This document shows, piece by piece, positions 26,403 through 34,599 of a stretch of DNA of 64,000 nucleotides. Numbering within the stretch: the stretch's first letter is position 1; every line of letters begins with the position of its first letter. This DNA is from Streptomyces sp. NBC_01016. Lineage in GTDB: Bacteria > Actinomycetota > Actinomycetes > Streptomycetales > Streptomycetaceae. Under the pieces are notes generated by a model. The model was not told the origin of the DNA, searched no databases, and saw only the letters and a program-made list of their open reading frames with translations. The translations under genes and the position numbers were made by a program. The stretch spans positions 310,001-374,000 of the forward strand of contig NZ_JAPEOQ010000001.1 of assembly GCF_026341035.1 (NCBI RefSeq), written 5' to 3'.

Positions 26403-27541
26403 GTATTTCCTTTCGTCGTCGGACTGTTCTCGTGCGGTGCGGAGAGCTGACCGGCCTCGGGCCGCTCCGGACCGGTGGGACCGGTGTCCGGGGTGAACCA
26501 GGGCAGGGTCGTGGTCTGTGTCGTGCTCGTCGTGGGCGCGGGTGCCTCGCCGGAGGCGGGCCGCTTCGGCTTCTGCTGCGGGAGCCGCACCTTCGGAAGC
26601 CGTACGGTGCGCCCGCCCGCCCCGTTGGACGCCCGCGGCCCCCTGGACCTCGACCGGCGATCGCGCGGTCGTACGCGGTCCACGACGGCCATGCCGATCC
26701 GGAAGACGGCGGCCGGCACGACGATGCAGAGCAGGATCCAGAAGAGGGTGACGCCCCAGGGGCGGCCCACGCCCCAGGGCTGTTCGGCCAGCACCTTCCC
26801 GCCGTACTTGAGCGAGACGAGATAGTCGCCGTGCGCGCCCGCCGACAGTTCGACGGGCAGCTCGACCTGTGCCTTCTGCCCCGGCTTGATCGTGCCGCGC
26901 CACTGCTGGTCCTCCCATTGCGGCGCGAACACACCGTGGGAGGTGCCGACTTGGAAGATGGGATTCTTGACCGGGGTCGAGCCGACATTGCCCACGGTGA
27001 ACGTGAAGGACCGCGACGGCGGGGCACCGAACCAGGTCAGCAGGCCGCTGGACCCGTCGAGCCGGGTGTCGGCCACCATGGACAGCTGTCCGCTGCCGGA
27101 CGTCTTCGGCAGCGCCTTCACCGGATGCCCGGCCACCTGGAACACGGCGTCCGCCTGCGCCTTCTGCCCGGTCACCGTGGCGACATGGACGACGCACGGG
27201 CACGGATTCGGCGGCTCGGCGACCGGGAGCGACTTGCTGAACGCCCCCTTCGTGTCGGTGGTGACCGCGCGGCCCTCGGAGTTGGCGCAGGAGTTGGTGC
27301 CGCCGATGACGCCGCGCGACGGGCTGGACTGCCCGCAGATCAGCATCATCAGCAGCGTGTCGGGCCGCCAGCCCGCACCCTTCACGGTGATCGAACCCCC
27401 GGTCCCCGCCTGGGACTTGGAGAGGGTCACGGACGGCTTGTCGGCGGCTGCGGAGGCGGCGGCCGCCCAGGGCGCGGTGCCCGCGAGCAGGGCCGCCACG
27501 AGGGCGAGGACGGTCAGCAGCCGCGAGCTGCGGCGGTTCAT
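26399..27541 (-). CDS. Neocarzinostatin-like membrane-anchored surface protein
   Basis: 380 aa. Signal peptide (1-33), then a domain with the look of a neocarzinostatin-type beta-sandwich (VTLSKSQAGTGGSITVKGAG, Cys pairs in the ICGQ and NSCAN segments and in CPC). A second beta-rich region extends to about 275, one transmembrane helix follows (about 280-303), and then a cytoplasmic tail of nearly 80 residues rich in Arg, Pro and Thr. Enediyne chemistry is not implied. ATG overlaps the previous stop (ATGA) with AAGGAG upstream. Membrane partner in the surface operon. Confidence 0.72.
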   Translation of the reverse strand: MNRRSSRLLTVLALVAALLAGTAPWAAAASAAADKPSVTLSKSQAGTGGSITVKGAGWRPDTLLMMLICGQSSPSRGVIGGTNSCANSEGRAVTTDTKGAFSKSLPVAEPPNPCPCVVHVATVTGQKAQADAVFQVAGHPVKALPKTSGSGQLSMVADTRLDGSSGLLTWFGAPPSRSFTFTVGNVGSTPVKNPIFQVGTSHGVFAPQWEDQQWRGTIKPGQKAQVELPVELSAGAHGDYLVSLKYGGKVLAEQPWGVGRPWGVTLFWILLCIVVPAAVFRIGMAVVDRVRPRDRRSRSRGPRASNGAGGRTVRLPKVRLPQQKPKRPASGEAPAPTTSTTQTTTLPWFTPDTGPTGPERPEAGQLSAPHENSPTTKGNT

Positions 27542-28575
27542 GGCGCACTCCTTACGTTCCCTTGTCGGCGGAGCAGTCGGAGCAGGTGCGGCGGTACGGG
27601 CCAGGAGGGCCGTCGGCGGCGCAGGTACCAGTAGGCGGCGCACCCCGCCCCCGCCAGCACGGCGAGGATCCCGCCGACCGCCGCCCACGGCACGAACCGG
27701 GCGCTCGCCGTGGCCGAGTCCACCGCGCCGCCTCCCGCGGTGACCGTCACCTTCACGTCGACGGCGTCGAGCGCCGGGGCGTTCTTCCACGGTTCGGTGA
27801 GGCTGACCCTGCGGCCCGGCAGCAGCTGCACCGGCAGGGCCCGGCTCCTGTCGAGGGCGGCGCCGAGCACCCCGTCGGCCTTCACCGCGAGGCGCGGCGA
27901 GAGCGTCGTGTTGCCGCGGTTCACCACGTCGTAGGCGATGGCGCCCTTGTGCACCCGTACGTTCTCGACCGTGAGCGCGGACAGCGTGGGGCCGCTGACC
28001 CGCAGATGGACACTGACCCCGGCGTCACGCCCGCCCGCCCGTGCCACGACGGCGCCCGGGTGGTCGCCGGGGGTCGCGCCCGCGGGCACGGAGACCGTGA
28101 AGGGGACCTCGGCGCGGGTGCGCGCCGGGATCTTCACGGTCTTCTCGGCGAACCGGATCCAGGCCCCGGTGTCCGTGGCCTTCTTACGGACATCCAGCGC
28201 ACCGTCGCCCTTATTGTCGGCGTCGGCCCCCCGCAGGGAGACCTTCAACGGCTTGTCCCCCGGATTCGCGACCGCCACCTTGTCCTCCAGCACAGACCCC
28301 GGAGTCCCCTCGGCGTAGATGTACGCCCGCCCGTCATCATCGGCGGGCCGGGTACCACCGGCAGAGGATGGCGCGACGGTCCAGCTGGGTCCAGCCGCGG
28401 CGACCTGGCCCGAGAGGCCACCCAGGAGGAGAGCCGCAGCAACAACAATCAAGCCCCTGCGGCGATTGAGCAGATCTCTCAAGCCCCTGCGGCGATTGAG
28501 CAGCGGGGTCCGGGGCAGAGCCCCGCGGCCGTAACACCGCGGGGCCCCACCTCGCATCGACGAGCGCAACGTCAT
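27538..28575 (-). CDS. DUF916-like (WxL-interacting type) membrane surface protein
   Basis: 345 aa from the ATG at 28575; the true start is uncertain because a repeat covers codons 20-42. Signal peptide core LIVVAAALLLGG, then an Ig-like domain with the layout of DUF916/WxLIP proteins (YIYAEGTPGSVLEDKVAVAN, WIRFAEKTVKIPA, VSVPAGATPGDHPGAV). A second beta domain, one membrane helix (about 296-318) and a short Arg-rich tail follow. In Firmicutes such proteins bind peptidoglycan and WxL proteins. Coupled by ATGA to the next gene. The family assignment is from pattern only. Confidence 0.68.
   Translation of the reverse strand: MTLRSSMRGGAPRCYGRGALPRTPLLNRRRGLRDLLNRRRGLIVVAAALLLGGLSGQVAAAGPSWTVAPSSAGGTRPADDDGRAYIYAEGTPGSVLEDKVAVANPGDKPLKVSLRGADADNKGDGALDVRKKATDTGAWIRFAEKTVKIPARTRAEVPFTVSVPAGATPGDHPGAVVARAGGRDAGVSVHLRVSGPTLSALTVENVRVHKGAIAYDVVNRGNTTLSPRLAVKADGVLGAALDRSRALPVQLLPGRRVSLTEPWKNAPALDAVDVKVTVTAGGGAVDSATASARFVPWAAVGGILAVLAGAGCAAYWYLRRRRPSWPVPPHLLRLLRRQGNVRSAP
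28449..28527. repeat. Palindromic repeat with doubled module B, copy 4
   Basis: Two exact 25-bp copies (28449-28473 and 28479-28503; they begin TCAAGCCCCTGCGGCG) are followed by module A (28504-28527, CGGGGTCCGGGGCAGAGCCC). On the minus strand they encode LLNRRRGL twice within the frame of the DUF916-like protein. Confidence 0.85.
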
Positions 28576-28594
28576 CGCAGCTACTCACGCCCCC

Positions 28595-29299
28595 TTAACG
28601 GGACGCCGCCTGATGACGCCGCGTCAACCACAGCACCCCCGCCGCTCCGGCCAGGAGTACCGTCCCGCCAAGCGTGCCGAGCGCGATCGCCGAATCCTCC
28701 GGCCCGGTCTGCGGCAGCTCCCCGCCGCCGGACGGCGCCGACGCCGACGACCCCGAATCCGCGGCCCCGCCGCCACCCGCAGCCGCCTTCACGTCCATCT
28801 CAAGCGACGGCTTCGGACTGTTGGACGGCGTACACGTGGTGTTCGTGCCGAGCGCCTTGATGGTGAGGACGCCGGCGGTGAAGTTCACCTTGCCGCTCTT
28901 CTTCGGCGTGTACGTACCCGTCAAGTCACTGATCTTGATCGGGGTGTTGGCGGGGATCGCCTTGTCGTTCGGCGGCCCGGTCGCCGTGAACTGGCCGCTG
29001 TCCGCGCCGCCCACCTTGATCACCGCGCTCGGGTGCATGGCGCCCTTGCCGAGCTCGACGGGGCTGGACGAGACGCCCTTCTGGAAGGACATCGTGACCT
29101 TGTAGCCGCTGCCGCTCTTGGCGCTCTTGATGTCGATCGGGGAGACGGCTCCCTTGTTCCCGATCGGCGTCTTGCACTGGTAGTTCACGTTCTGCACCGT
29201 GGCCGAGGCGGTGGGGGCGGCCATCAGCACCGCCGAGCCCGCCAGGGCCGCGCTCAGCGCGAACGCGGCGGTTCGTTTCTGGTACGTCCGGTACGTCAC
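28595..29299 (-). CDS. LPQTG cell-wall-anchored surface protein
   Basis: 234 aa. Signal peptide (1-33, ending ASA), one beta-rich domain (about 34-165) with paired Cys (YQCKTPIG and TTCTPSN) that matches domain 2 of the LAETG protein. A Gly/Ser/Ala linker, LPQTG, a hydrophobic helix and a TRRHQ tail follow. The protein should be secreted and attached to peptidoglycan by a sortase encoded elsewhere. GTG start. First gene of the four-gene surface operon, 20 bp from the next. Confidence 0.87.
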   Translation of the reverse strand: MTYRTYQKRTAAFALSAALAGSAVLMAAPTASATVQNVNYQCKTPIGNKGAVSPIDIKSAKSGSGYKVTMSFQKGVSSSPVELGKGAMHPSAVIKVGGADSGQFTATGPPNDKAIPANTPIKISDLTGTYTPKKSGKVNFTAGVLTIKALGTNTTCTPSNSPKPSLEMDVKAAAGGGGAADSGSSASAPSGGGELPQTGPEDSAIALGTLGGTVLLAGAAGVLWLTRRHQAASR

Positions 29300-29389
29300 C
29301 TCGAAGTCCCTTCAAACCGAAGGTTACTGACGGTTCATCAGATCTGGGTGGCTCAAGGTACGCCGGGGACCTTGCCGAGGGAAGACAAA

Positions 29390-29423
29390 GAGCACGCCGG
29401 ATCGAAGTCGATCCGACGTGCTC
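29390..29423 (-). terminator. Terminator of the anti-sigma kinase gene
   Basis: A 16-bp stem (29390-29405 with 29408-29423) with one mismatch and a 2-base loop. On the minus strand it is followed by TTTGTCTTC. It separates the anti-sigma kinase transcript from the surface operon. Confidence 0.8.
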
Positions 29424-29444
29424 CTGAGGACGCACGAAATGGGG

Positions 29445-29936
29445 CTACGCGGGGGCGCCGACCTCCGCCCACACGACCTTGCCCGTGACACCCGGGGTGC
29501 GGACAACTCCCCAGTCCAGGCAGAGGCGTTGGACGATGAACATGCCGTGCCCGCCGGGCCGTCCCGCCCGGTGCGGGGTGCGCGGCGCCGGCTGGCCCGC
29601 CCCGCGGTCCGTGACCTCGATGCGCAGCACCTTGTTGGCCGGGGAGTCGCCGAAGTACAGGATGATCTCGTCGGGCCCCTCGGCGTGCAGGCACGCGTTC
29701 GTGACGAGTTCCGAGACGACGAGCAGCACGTCCTCCGCCGCGGCCCGACGGTCCGCGGTCGCCGCCGGCAGCCATCCCCAGGCGTGCAGCGCTTCGCGGG
29801 TGAAGTCGCGGGCGAGCGGCACGATTCCGCTCGCGCCGCTGAGGCTCAGCCTGCGGACCCGCGCACCCGCGACGACCGGTACTTCACCGGACTCGGGGCC
29901 GTGGTCGCCCGGCGAGTAAGGCCGGGTGGTGCTCAT
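29445..29936 (-). CDS. Anti-sigma factor kinase, HATPase_c_2 (RsbW-like)
   Basis: 163 aa from ATG (a GTG two codons upstream is possible); GAGGTGAA precedes. The GHKL ATPase domain has the N-box VVSELVTNACLHA, G1 EVTDRGAGQP and G2 GGHGMFIVQRL. In partner-switching systems such kinases bind a SigB-type sigma factor and phosphorylate a STAS antagonist. Both candidate partners are its neighbours (STAS on the same strand, sigma factor divergent beyond). Some residues of the classical G1 box are changed, so kinase activity is inferred. Confidence 0.88.
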   Translation of the reverse strand: MSTTRPYSPGDHGPESGEVPVVAGARVRRLSLSGASGIVPLARDFTREALHAWGWLPAATADRRAAAEDVLLVVSELVTNACLHAEGPDEIILYFGDSPANKVLRIEVTDRGAGQPAPRTPHRAGRPGGHGMFIVQRLCLDWGVVRTPGVTGKVVWAEVGAPA

Positions 29937-30219
29937 CAGCACTTCACCTCACCGATTCACCAATTCAGCTTCAGGATTCAGGGTTCAGGGTCCGAGTGCC
30001 CACTGCCCGGCCATGAAGTCCGGGTCGCGGATCGGGGTCGGAGGGTCATCGGGGTCGCAGGGTCGGAGTCGCGTTCGGGGGGTCTCCTGCCCGAGGGAAC
30101 GCCGGAAACACCCACTTGTTCAGAACAGCTCCTGTGACGCTGGTAACGCCTAGATCACACAGCGACAACTGGAGCGTAACTTCTGCAGTCGACCACAGTA
30201 CGCAGTCGCCCGGTTCCGG

Positions 30220-30603
30220 TCAGTCGCCCGAGGGGTCCGGCTCGAGGGCCTCGCCGAGCGACGCATGCACCGTGAAGACGGCCTCCGCGCCGGTGATCTC
30301 GAACACCCTGGCAACCACCGGAAGCATGCCCGCGAGGTGCACTCCACCACCGGCCGCCTCGGCCTTCAAGCGGGCCCCGAGCAGCACGTTCAACCCCGTC
30401 GAATCGCAGAATTCGAGGCGCGAGCAGTCGATAACCAGCCTGGAATGTCCATTGCTGAGGCATTCATCCAGGGGTTCGCGCAGCAGATCGGCCGTATGGT
30501 GATCCAACTCACCGGCCGGGGTCACGACGGCACTGGTGCCCTCTTGTCGCACCTCGACCAGAAGCCGGCCCCGATGCGCACTGCCGACTGTCCCGCGGTC
30601 CAT
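30220..30603 (-). CDS. STAS-domain anti-sigma factor antagonist
   Basis: 127 aa. A single STAS domain with the phospho-acceptor Ser in LEFCDSTGLNVLLGA, the signature of SpoIIAA/RsbV proteins. Unphosphorylated protein would bind the RsbW-like kinase and free the sigma factor. ATG start with a GAGAGA-type ribosome site. Divergent from the sigma gene with 255 bp between; 283 bp separate it from the kinase gene, so the two may have separate promoters. Confidence 0.92.
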   Translation of the reverse strand: MDRGTVGSAHRGRLLVEVRQEGTSAVVTPAGELDHHTADLLREPLDECLSNGHSRLVIDCSRLEFCDSTGLNVLLGARLKAEAAGGGVHLAGMLPVVARVFEITGAEAVFTVHASLGEALEPDPSGD

Positions 30604-30858
30604 GACGTCTCTCTCTCGCTGCCTTCGACGTGCCGATTGACGCCCTCGAACACTACGCCCTCAGGCTGTGCATCGGCACCCGAACAACCTCTAGAATTCG
30701 GACATTTCGACTCAGAACGCACTTGCGGCCCGGTGTGGAAAACGGGTAGGCCTAGTAAGGACAACATTCGACCACGGCCGGCTTTGGAGGCGCCGCACTT
30801 AAAAGCAGTGCACGCATCGGCATCGGCAGCCATATGCCGAGAACGCATGGAGGACATC
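30604..30858. promoter_or_regulatory. Divergent STAS/sigma control region
   Basis: 255 bp, less GC-rich than its surroundings. On the plus strand GGGTAG at 30744-30749 resembles the GGGTA(C/T) -10 of Streptomyces SigB-family promoters, but no matching -35 at the standard spacing could be fixed. GGAGGA at 30849-30854 is the ribosome site of the sigma gene. Confidence 0.35.
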
Positions 30859-31755
30859 ATGTCAGCCCGGCTCGACGAATCGCGTACTGACCAAGCGACG
30901 TCGACACTCCCCCCGGAAACTGTCGACGTCGAGGCGGAAAGCCTTGAGGGCCTCGAAGGCCTTCCGGAGATCCCCCCCTACGACGAGGTGGGGCCGCTCG
31001 ACGCCCGAGCCCTCTCCAAGACCCTCTTCGAGCGGCTCGAGTCCCTCGAAGAAGGCACGCACGAATTTTCGTATGTCCGCAACACGCTGGTCGAGCTGAA
31101 CCTGGCTCTGGTCAAGTTCGCGGCCTCTCGGTTCCGCTCCCGCAGCGAACCGATGGAGGACATCATCCAGGTCGGCACCATCGGCCTGATCAAGGCGATC
31201 GACCGGTTCGAACTGAGCCGCGGGGTCGAGTTCCCGACCTTCGCGATGCCAACCATCGTCGGTGAGATCAAGCGCTTCTTCCGCGACACCTCCTGGTCCG
31301 TGCGCGTACCGCGCCGCCTCCAGGAACTCCGTCTCGACCTCGCCAAGGCGGGCGACGAACTCGCCCAGCAGCTCGATCGCGCCCCCACGGTGGGCGAGCT
31401 CGCCGAACGCCTGGGCCTGTCGAAGGAAGAGGTCGTCGAGGGCATGGCGGCGTCCAACGCCTACACCGCCAGCTCGCTCGACGCCCAGCCCGAGGAGGAC
31501 GACTCCGAGGGTGCGCTCGCGGATCGCATCGGCTACGAGGACCACGGCCTCGAGGGCATCGAGTACGTCGAGTCCCTGAAGCCGCTGATCGCCGACCTCC
31601 CGCCGCGCGACCGCAAGATCCTCTCGCTGCGGTTCGTCGCCAACATGACCCAGTCCGAGATCGGTGAGGAACTGGGCATCTCGCAGATGCACGTGTCGCG
31701 ACTGCTGTCGCGAACGCTGGTGCGCCTGCGCAAGGGTCTGACGCTCGAGGAGTAA
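30859..31755 (+). CDS. SigB/SigF-family RNA polymerase sigma factor
   Basis: 298 aa. An acidic N-terminus is followed by region 2 (NTLVELNLALVKFAASRF, DIIQVGTIGLIKAIDRFE), region 3 (PTVGELAERLGLSKEEV) and region 4 (MTQSEIGEELGISQMHVSRLL). This is the SigB/F/G type, regulated by partner switching rather than ECF. The adjacent kinase and STAS genes support this. Neighbourhood recall suggests SigI of S. coelicolor as the counterpart, so no symbol is assigned. Start chosen at the ATG 5 bases after GGAGGA; an ATG four codons upstream would place that ribosome site inside the gene. Confidence 0.93.
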   Translation: MSARLDESRTDQATSTLPPETVDVEAESLEGLEGLPEIPPYDEVGPLDARALSKTLFERLESLEEGTHEFSYVRNTLVELNLALVKFAASRFRSRSEPMEDIIQVGTIGLIKAIDRFELSRGVEFPTFAMPTIVGEIKRFFRDTSWSVRVPRRLQELRLDLAKAGDELAQQLDRAPTVGELAERLGLSKEEVVEGMAASNAYTASSLDAQPEEDDSEGALADRIGYEDHGLEGIEYVESLKPLIADLPPRDRKILSLRFVANMTQSEIGEELGISQMHVSRLLSRTLVRLRKGLTLEE

Positions 31756-31805
31756 TCGCGCGGACCCGTAACACCGGCACCACCCGTAACACCCTGTCAC
31801 GTCGT

Positions 31806-31846
31806 GGGGGCCGACCGTAAGACGGTCGGCCCCCTCGATGTTTTTT
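31806..31846 (+). terminator. Canonical intrinsic terminator of the sigma gene
   Basis: A perfect 13-bp stem (GGGGGCCGACCGT with its complement), AAG loop and a run of six T at 31841-31846. Upstream of it a 12-bp direct repeat ACCCGTAACACC occurs at 31764 and 31782. Confidence 0.93.
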
Positions 31847-31956
31847 ATGCCAACTCCCGCCGCCCGGCGTCCTGTTACCGCGAGAAACGCCTACCCGTAG
31901 CACCTCTCCTGCACCACTATGAGCACCCATCTGGCACCCGGTGACAGGAGGACACG

Positions 31957-33642
31957 GTGTTTGCGAACGGTGGCGCCCATGCCACGGCGCCCGACCACCG
32001 GCTCGTCGCCCTGCTGCGGGCCGACACCCCGACCGCGTATCCGGCGCTCGGCGAGCTGCGCGACAGGCACCGGCACGCGCTCCTGGCGTACGCCCAGGTG
32101 TGCGCCAACGACACGGACGCCGCACGGCAGTTGGGCGCGCAGGCCTTCGCACGCGCCGCACGCGAGGTCGCGCGCGGCCTCGAACCGCGCGGCTCCTGGC
32201 GCCATCACGCGCTGCTGCTCGTCCACCGCACCGCGGCCGAGTGGGCCACCGACGAGCGCCGCGGGCGTCTCTCCCCCGGCCTGCTGGGCACCCTCGGCCC
32301 ACCGGACGCCCCCCGGGCACCCGCTGCGCTGCTCTCCGCCTTCCATACGCTGCCGGCGCGCACCCAGACGCTGCTCTGGCACTCCGTGGTGGACGGGGAT
32401 TCCGACGCCGCCACCGGCATCGCCACCGGAACGTCCGCGCGGGACGTGGCGCAGGCGCGGGGCGCCGCGCTCGACGCGCTGCGCGGCGCCTGCCTCGCGG
32501 CCCGGGCGGCCCGCGCGCAGGACACGCACTGCCGGGGCTATCAGCGCCTGATCGAGGAAGCGACCAGACCCGGTCGGCCACGCAACACCGCCGACCTGGA
32601 CGCGCACTTCGCCCGCTGCCCGAGCTGCACCGCCGCGTACCTGGAGCTGACGGCCCTGCGGGACGATCCGCGCCGCGCGCTCGCGGAGGGCCTGTTGCCG
32701 TGGGGCGGCACGGACTACCTGCTGACCGAGGCGCCCGCCACGGCTCCGGCTCCTCCCACTCCTGCGGCTCCCGTGCCCCAGCAGGCCACCCCCCGCAGCC
32801 ACCGCGCGACATCCACGACGAGGGCCGACCGTCGCCGCCCGGCCGGCCGCGCCCGCCGGAAGGCCTCCCGGCGCCCCGCGGTCGTCCGCGCGACGCCGAT
32901 GGGGTTCGCGCTCGCCTCGGCCGCGGTCGGCGTGGCGCTCGTACCGCTGCTGATCCTGACGCTGACGGAGGGCCGCCCCGACCTGTCGGCGGTGGGCCAG
33001 GGCATGGGCGCCACACCCTCGACACCGCCTCCGGTCCGGGTGACGGTCACGGCGACGACGACGGCCACCACGACGACCACGACGACCGCCACCGCGACGA
33101 CGACCGCGCGGAGCACGGAGACGATCACGGTGCCCCCGTCACCGAAGCCCACCACCAACCCCCCACAGGGGAAGCCGAGTTCGACCCTGTCCCCGTCCGG
33201 CAAGCCGAAGCCGCCGCGCTTCCGCCCGCCCGGCGAGGAGTACGCGGAGGTGATCGACGTCGCCTCCGGGCTGTGCCTCGACGTCTCCCGCACGCCCATG
33301 GCGGACGGCGACGACGTCGTGGCCGCGAAGTGCGACCGCACGGGCAGCCAGCAGTGGCGCGTGGAACCGGCCCGCGGCGTCATCCAGTCCGCCGCCAACC
33401 CCGACTTCTGCCTGGACAACCGCGGCGACACCGACCGCCCGATCGGCCTCGGTCACTGCACGGCCGCCGACGACGACCACGGAGCCGACCTCACCTTCTC
33501 CGTGCACGGCGACGGCTCGATCCGCCCCGCCGCCGACTGGAAAACCGCCGTCACCCCACTCGACGACGGCTCGTTCCGGCTGGGCCAGCGCAAGTTCCAG
33601 GGTGGGGACGAGCAGCGGTGGCGGGCGGGAAAGAGTCTGTAG
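31957..33642 (+). CDS. Membrane protein with sigma-like N-terminus and ricin-type lectin
   Basis: 561 aa. The first 200 residues look like a degenerate sigma-70/ECF region with a zinc-finger segment after it (HFARCPSCTAAYLEL). A basic cytoplasmic stretch, one membrane helix (about 312-334), a Thr-rich spacer (about 350-395) and an extracellular ricin-B-type beta-trefoil (about 425-560; GLCLDV, QQWRVE, DFCLDN, EQRWRAG) follow. The layout suggests a one-protein link between carbohydrate binding outside and transcription control inside. Ligand unknown. GTG with AGGAGGAC upstream. Confidence 0.75.
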   Translation: MFANGGAHATAPDHRLVALLRADTPTAYPALGELRDRHRHALLAYAQVCANDTDAARQLGAQAFARAAREVARGLEPRGSWRHHALLLVHRTAAEWATDERRGRLSPGLLGTLGPPDAPRAPAALLSAFHTLPARTQTLLWHSVVDGDSDAATGIATGTSARDVAQARGAALDALRGACLAARAARAQDTHCRGYQRLIEEATRPGRPRNTADLDAHFARCPSCTAAYLELTALRDDPRRALAEGLLPWGGTDYLLTEAPATAPAPPTPAAPVPQQATPRSHRATSTTRADRRRPAGRARRKASRRPAVVRATPMGFALASAAVGVALVPLLILTLTEGRPDLSAVGQGMGATPSTPPPVRVTVTATTTATTTTTTTATATTTARSTETITVPPSPKPTTNPPQGKPSSTLSPSGKPKPPRFRPPGEEYAEVIDVASGLCLDVSRTPMADGDDVVAAKCDRTGSQQWRVEPARGVIQSAANPDFCLDNRGDTDRPIGLGHCTAADDDHGADLTFSVHGDGSIRPAADWKTAVTPLDDGSFRLGQRKFQGGDEQRWRAGKSL

Positions 33643-33645
33643 CCG

Positions 33646-34497
33646 CTAGTCGACGGGGCGGAGGGCGGCCCTCGCGAGGGCGATCACGTCACGCAGGCCC
33701 TGGCCAGGGGTAGGTGCCGGTGCCGACGCCGGCTTCGCCGCGATCCCGGCACAGGCACGGCAGATCCCCTTCCCGACTCCTCGCGGCAGCGGGTCGCGGC
33801 ACTCCGCGCATTCGCCGAGGGGAGCTACGCGCTTGCCCACGACGGGAGTTGGCGGGGCAGCGGCAGGCGGCCGGTTCTCCAGTCGATACCTGACGAGGGC
33901 GGCAGCGGAACGGAGTGCGCGTGGCAGGTCCGTGGTCAGGCAGCGACGGAGGTCGGTTTCGGTGGCGCCGGTCGCCAGTGCGCCGTCGATGAGCGGCGCG
34001 AGGCTTTCGACGTCGCGGGCGCCCAGGCGCAGCGCCGGTTCGCGGTCGGCGAGGCGTTCCAGGAACGCCGTCCCACGGTTGGGGGTGTTGTCCTTCGGGG
34101 TTTCGCCCAAGGGGTATGCGCCGACGGCCCGCTCGGTCGCGCCACCGACGGGCGGGTCCTGGTCGGTCGGGCCGAAGGCGGCGGTGACCTCTTCGGGTGA
34201 CGTCAACGGCACGTTGGAGACGAGGACTTGAGTCGTCCAGCGCCCCGTCTCCGGATCCTGCGAGCGGCGCGTATGGAGGTACCCCTCCTCTTCCAGCTGC
34301 CGCCTGGCCTTTCGTACGGCCAGACGGCCTTCCGGCATCTTCTCGCCGAGGGACTGGACGGTTTCCCGGGAGCCCTCGGGGAGGGACAGGGCCCAGAGGA
34401 GGAGCCGTACGGCTGTGCCGTTCAGGCGCGGGTTCCGGATGATCTCGTTCGGAACCTGAGAGAAGAAACGGGCAGGCGGGATAGCATGCTTGAGCAT
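33646..34497 (-). CDS. Helix-turn-helix protein with C-terminal Cys motif
   Basis: 283 aa. The ATG at 34497 has AGAGG 9 bases upstream and gives the N-terminus MLKHAIPPARFFSQVPNEII, which matches my memory of the family; an ATG seven codons upstream is possible. Winged-helix region at about 15-100 (AVRLLLWALS, AVRKARRQLEEEGYLHTRR). A helical middle follows, then a four-Cys cluster CAECRDPLPRGVGKGICRAC that could bind zinc. Presumed DNA-binding protein, often found beside XRE/DUF397 pairs as here. Converges with the lectin gene with only 3 bp between. Confidence 0.75.
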   Translation of the reverse strand: MLKHAIPPARFFSQVPNEIIRNPRLNGTAVRLLLWALSLPEGSRETVQSLGEKMPEGRLAVRKARRQLEEEGYLHTRRSQDPETGRWTTQVLVSNVPLTSPEEVTAAFGPTDQDPPVGGATERAVGAYPLGETPKDNTPNRGTAFLERLADREPALRLGARDVESLAPLIDGALATGATETDLRRCLTTDLPRALRSAAALVRYRLENRPPAAAPPTPVVGKRVAPLGECAECRDPLPRGVGKGICRACAGIAAKPASAPAPTPGQGLRDVIALARAALRPVD

Positions 34498-34529
34498 CGC
34501 GATGGACCTCTGATCCATTCGTCGGTGAA

Positions 34530-34588
34530 GGCCCTCAGATTGGTGTTTGCGCACCGCTGAGGGCCGCTCCGTGTTTGCGCACGGAGCG
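34530..34588. promoter_or_regulatory. Two adjacent hairpins sharing a 12-bp loop sequence
   Basis: Hairpin 1 pairs 34530-34538 with 34557-34565; hairpin 2 pairs 34565-34573 with 34580-34588. Both contain GTGTTTGCGCAC (34543-34554 and 34571-34582). They lie between DUF397 and the HTH gene on the same strand, so they could act as operator, terminator or processing site. Confidence 0.6.
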
Positions 34589-34599
34589 TGATAACGCGA

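Noticed and set aside
26399..27541. An enediyne antibiotic apoprotein
   Set aside because: The neocarzinostatin-like domain is part of a larger membrane-anchored protein in a surface operon; no enediyne biosynthesis genes are near.
28449..28527. Direct repeat as a phage attachment site
   Set aside because: It belongs to the dispersed palindromic family, does not overlap a tRNA and has no integrase nearby.
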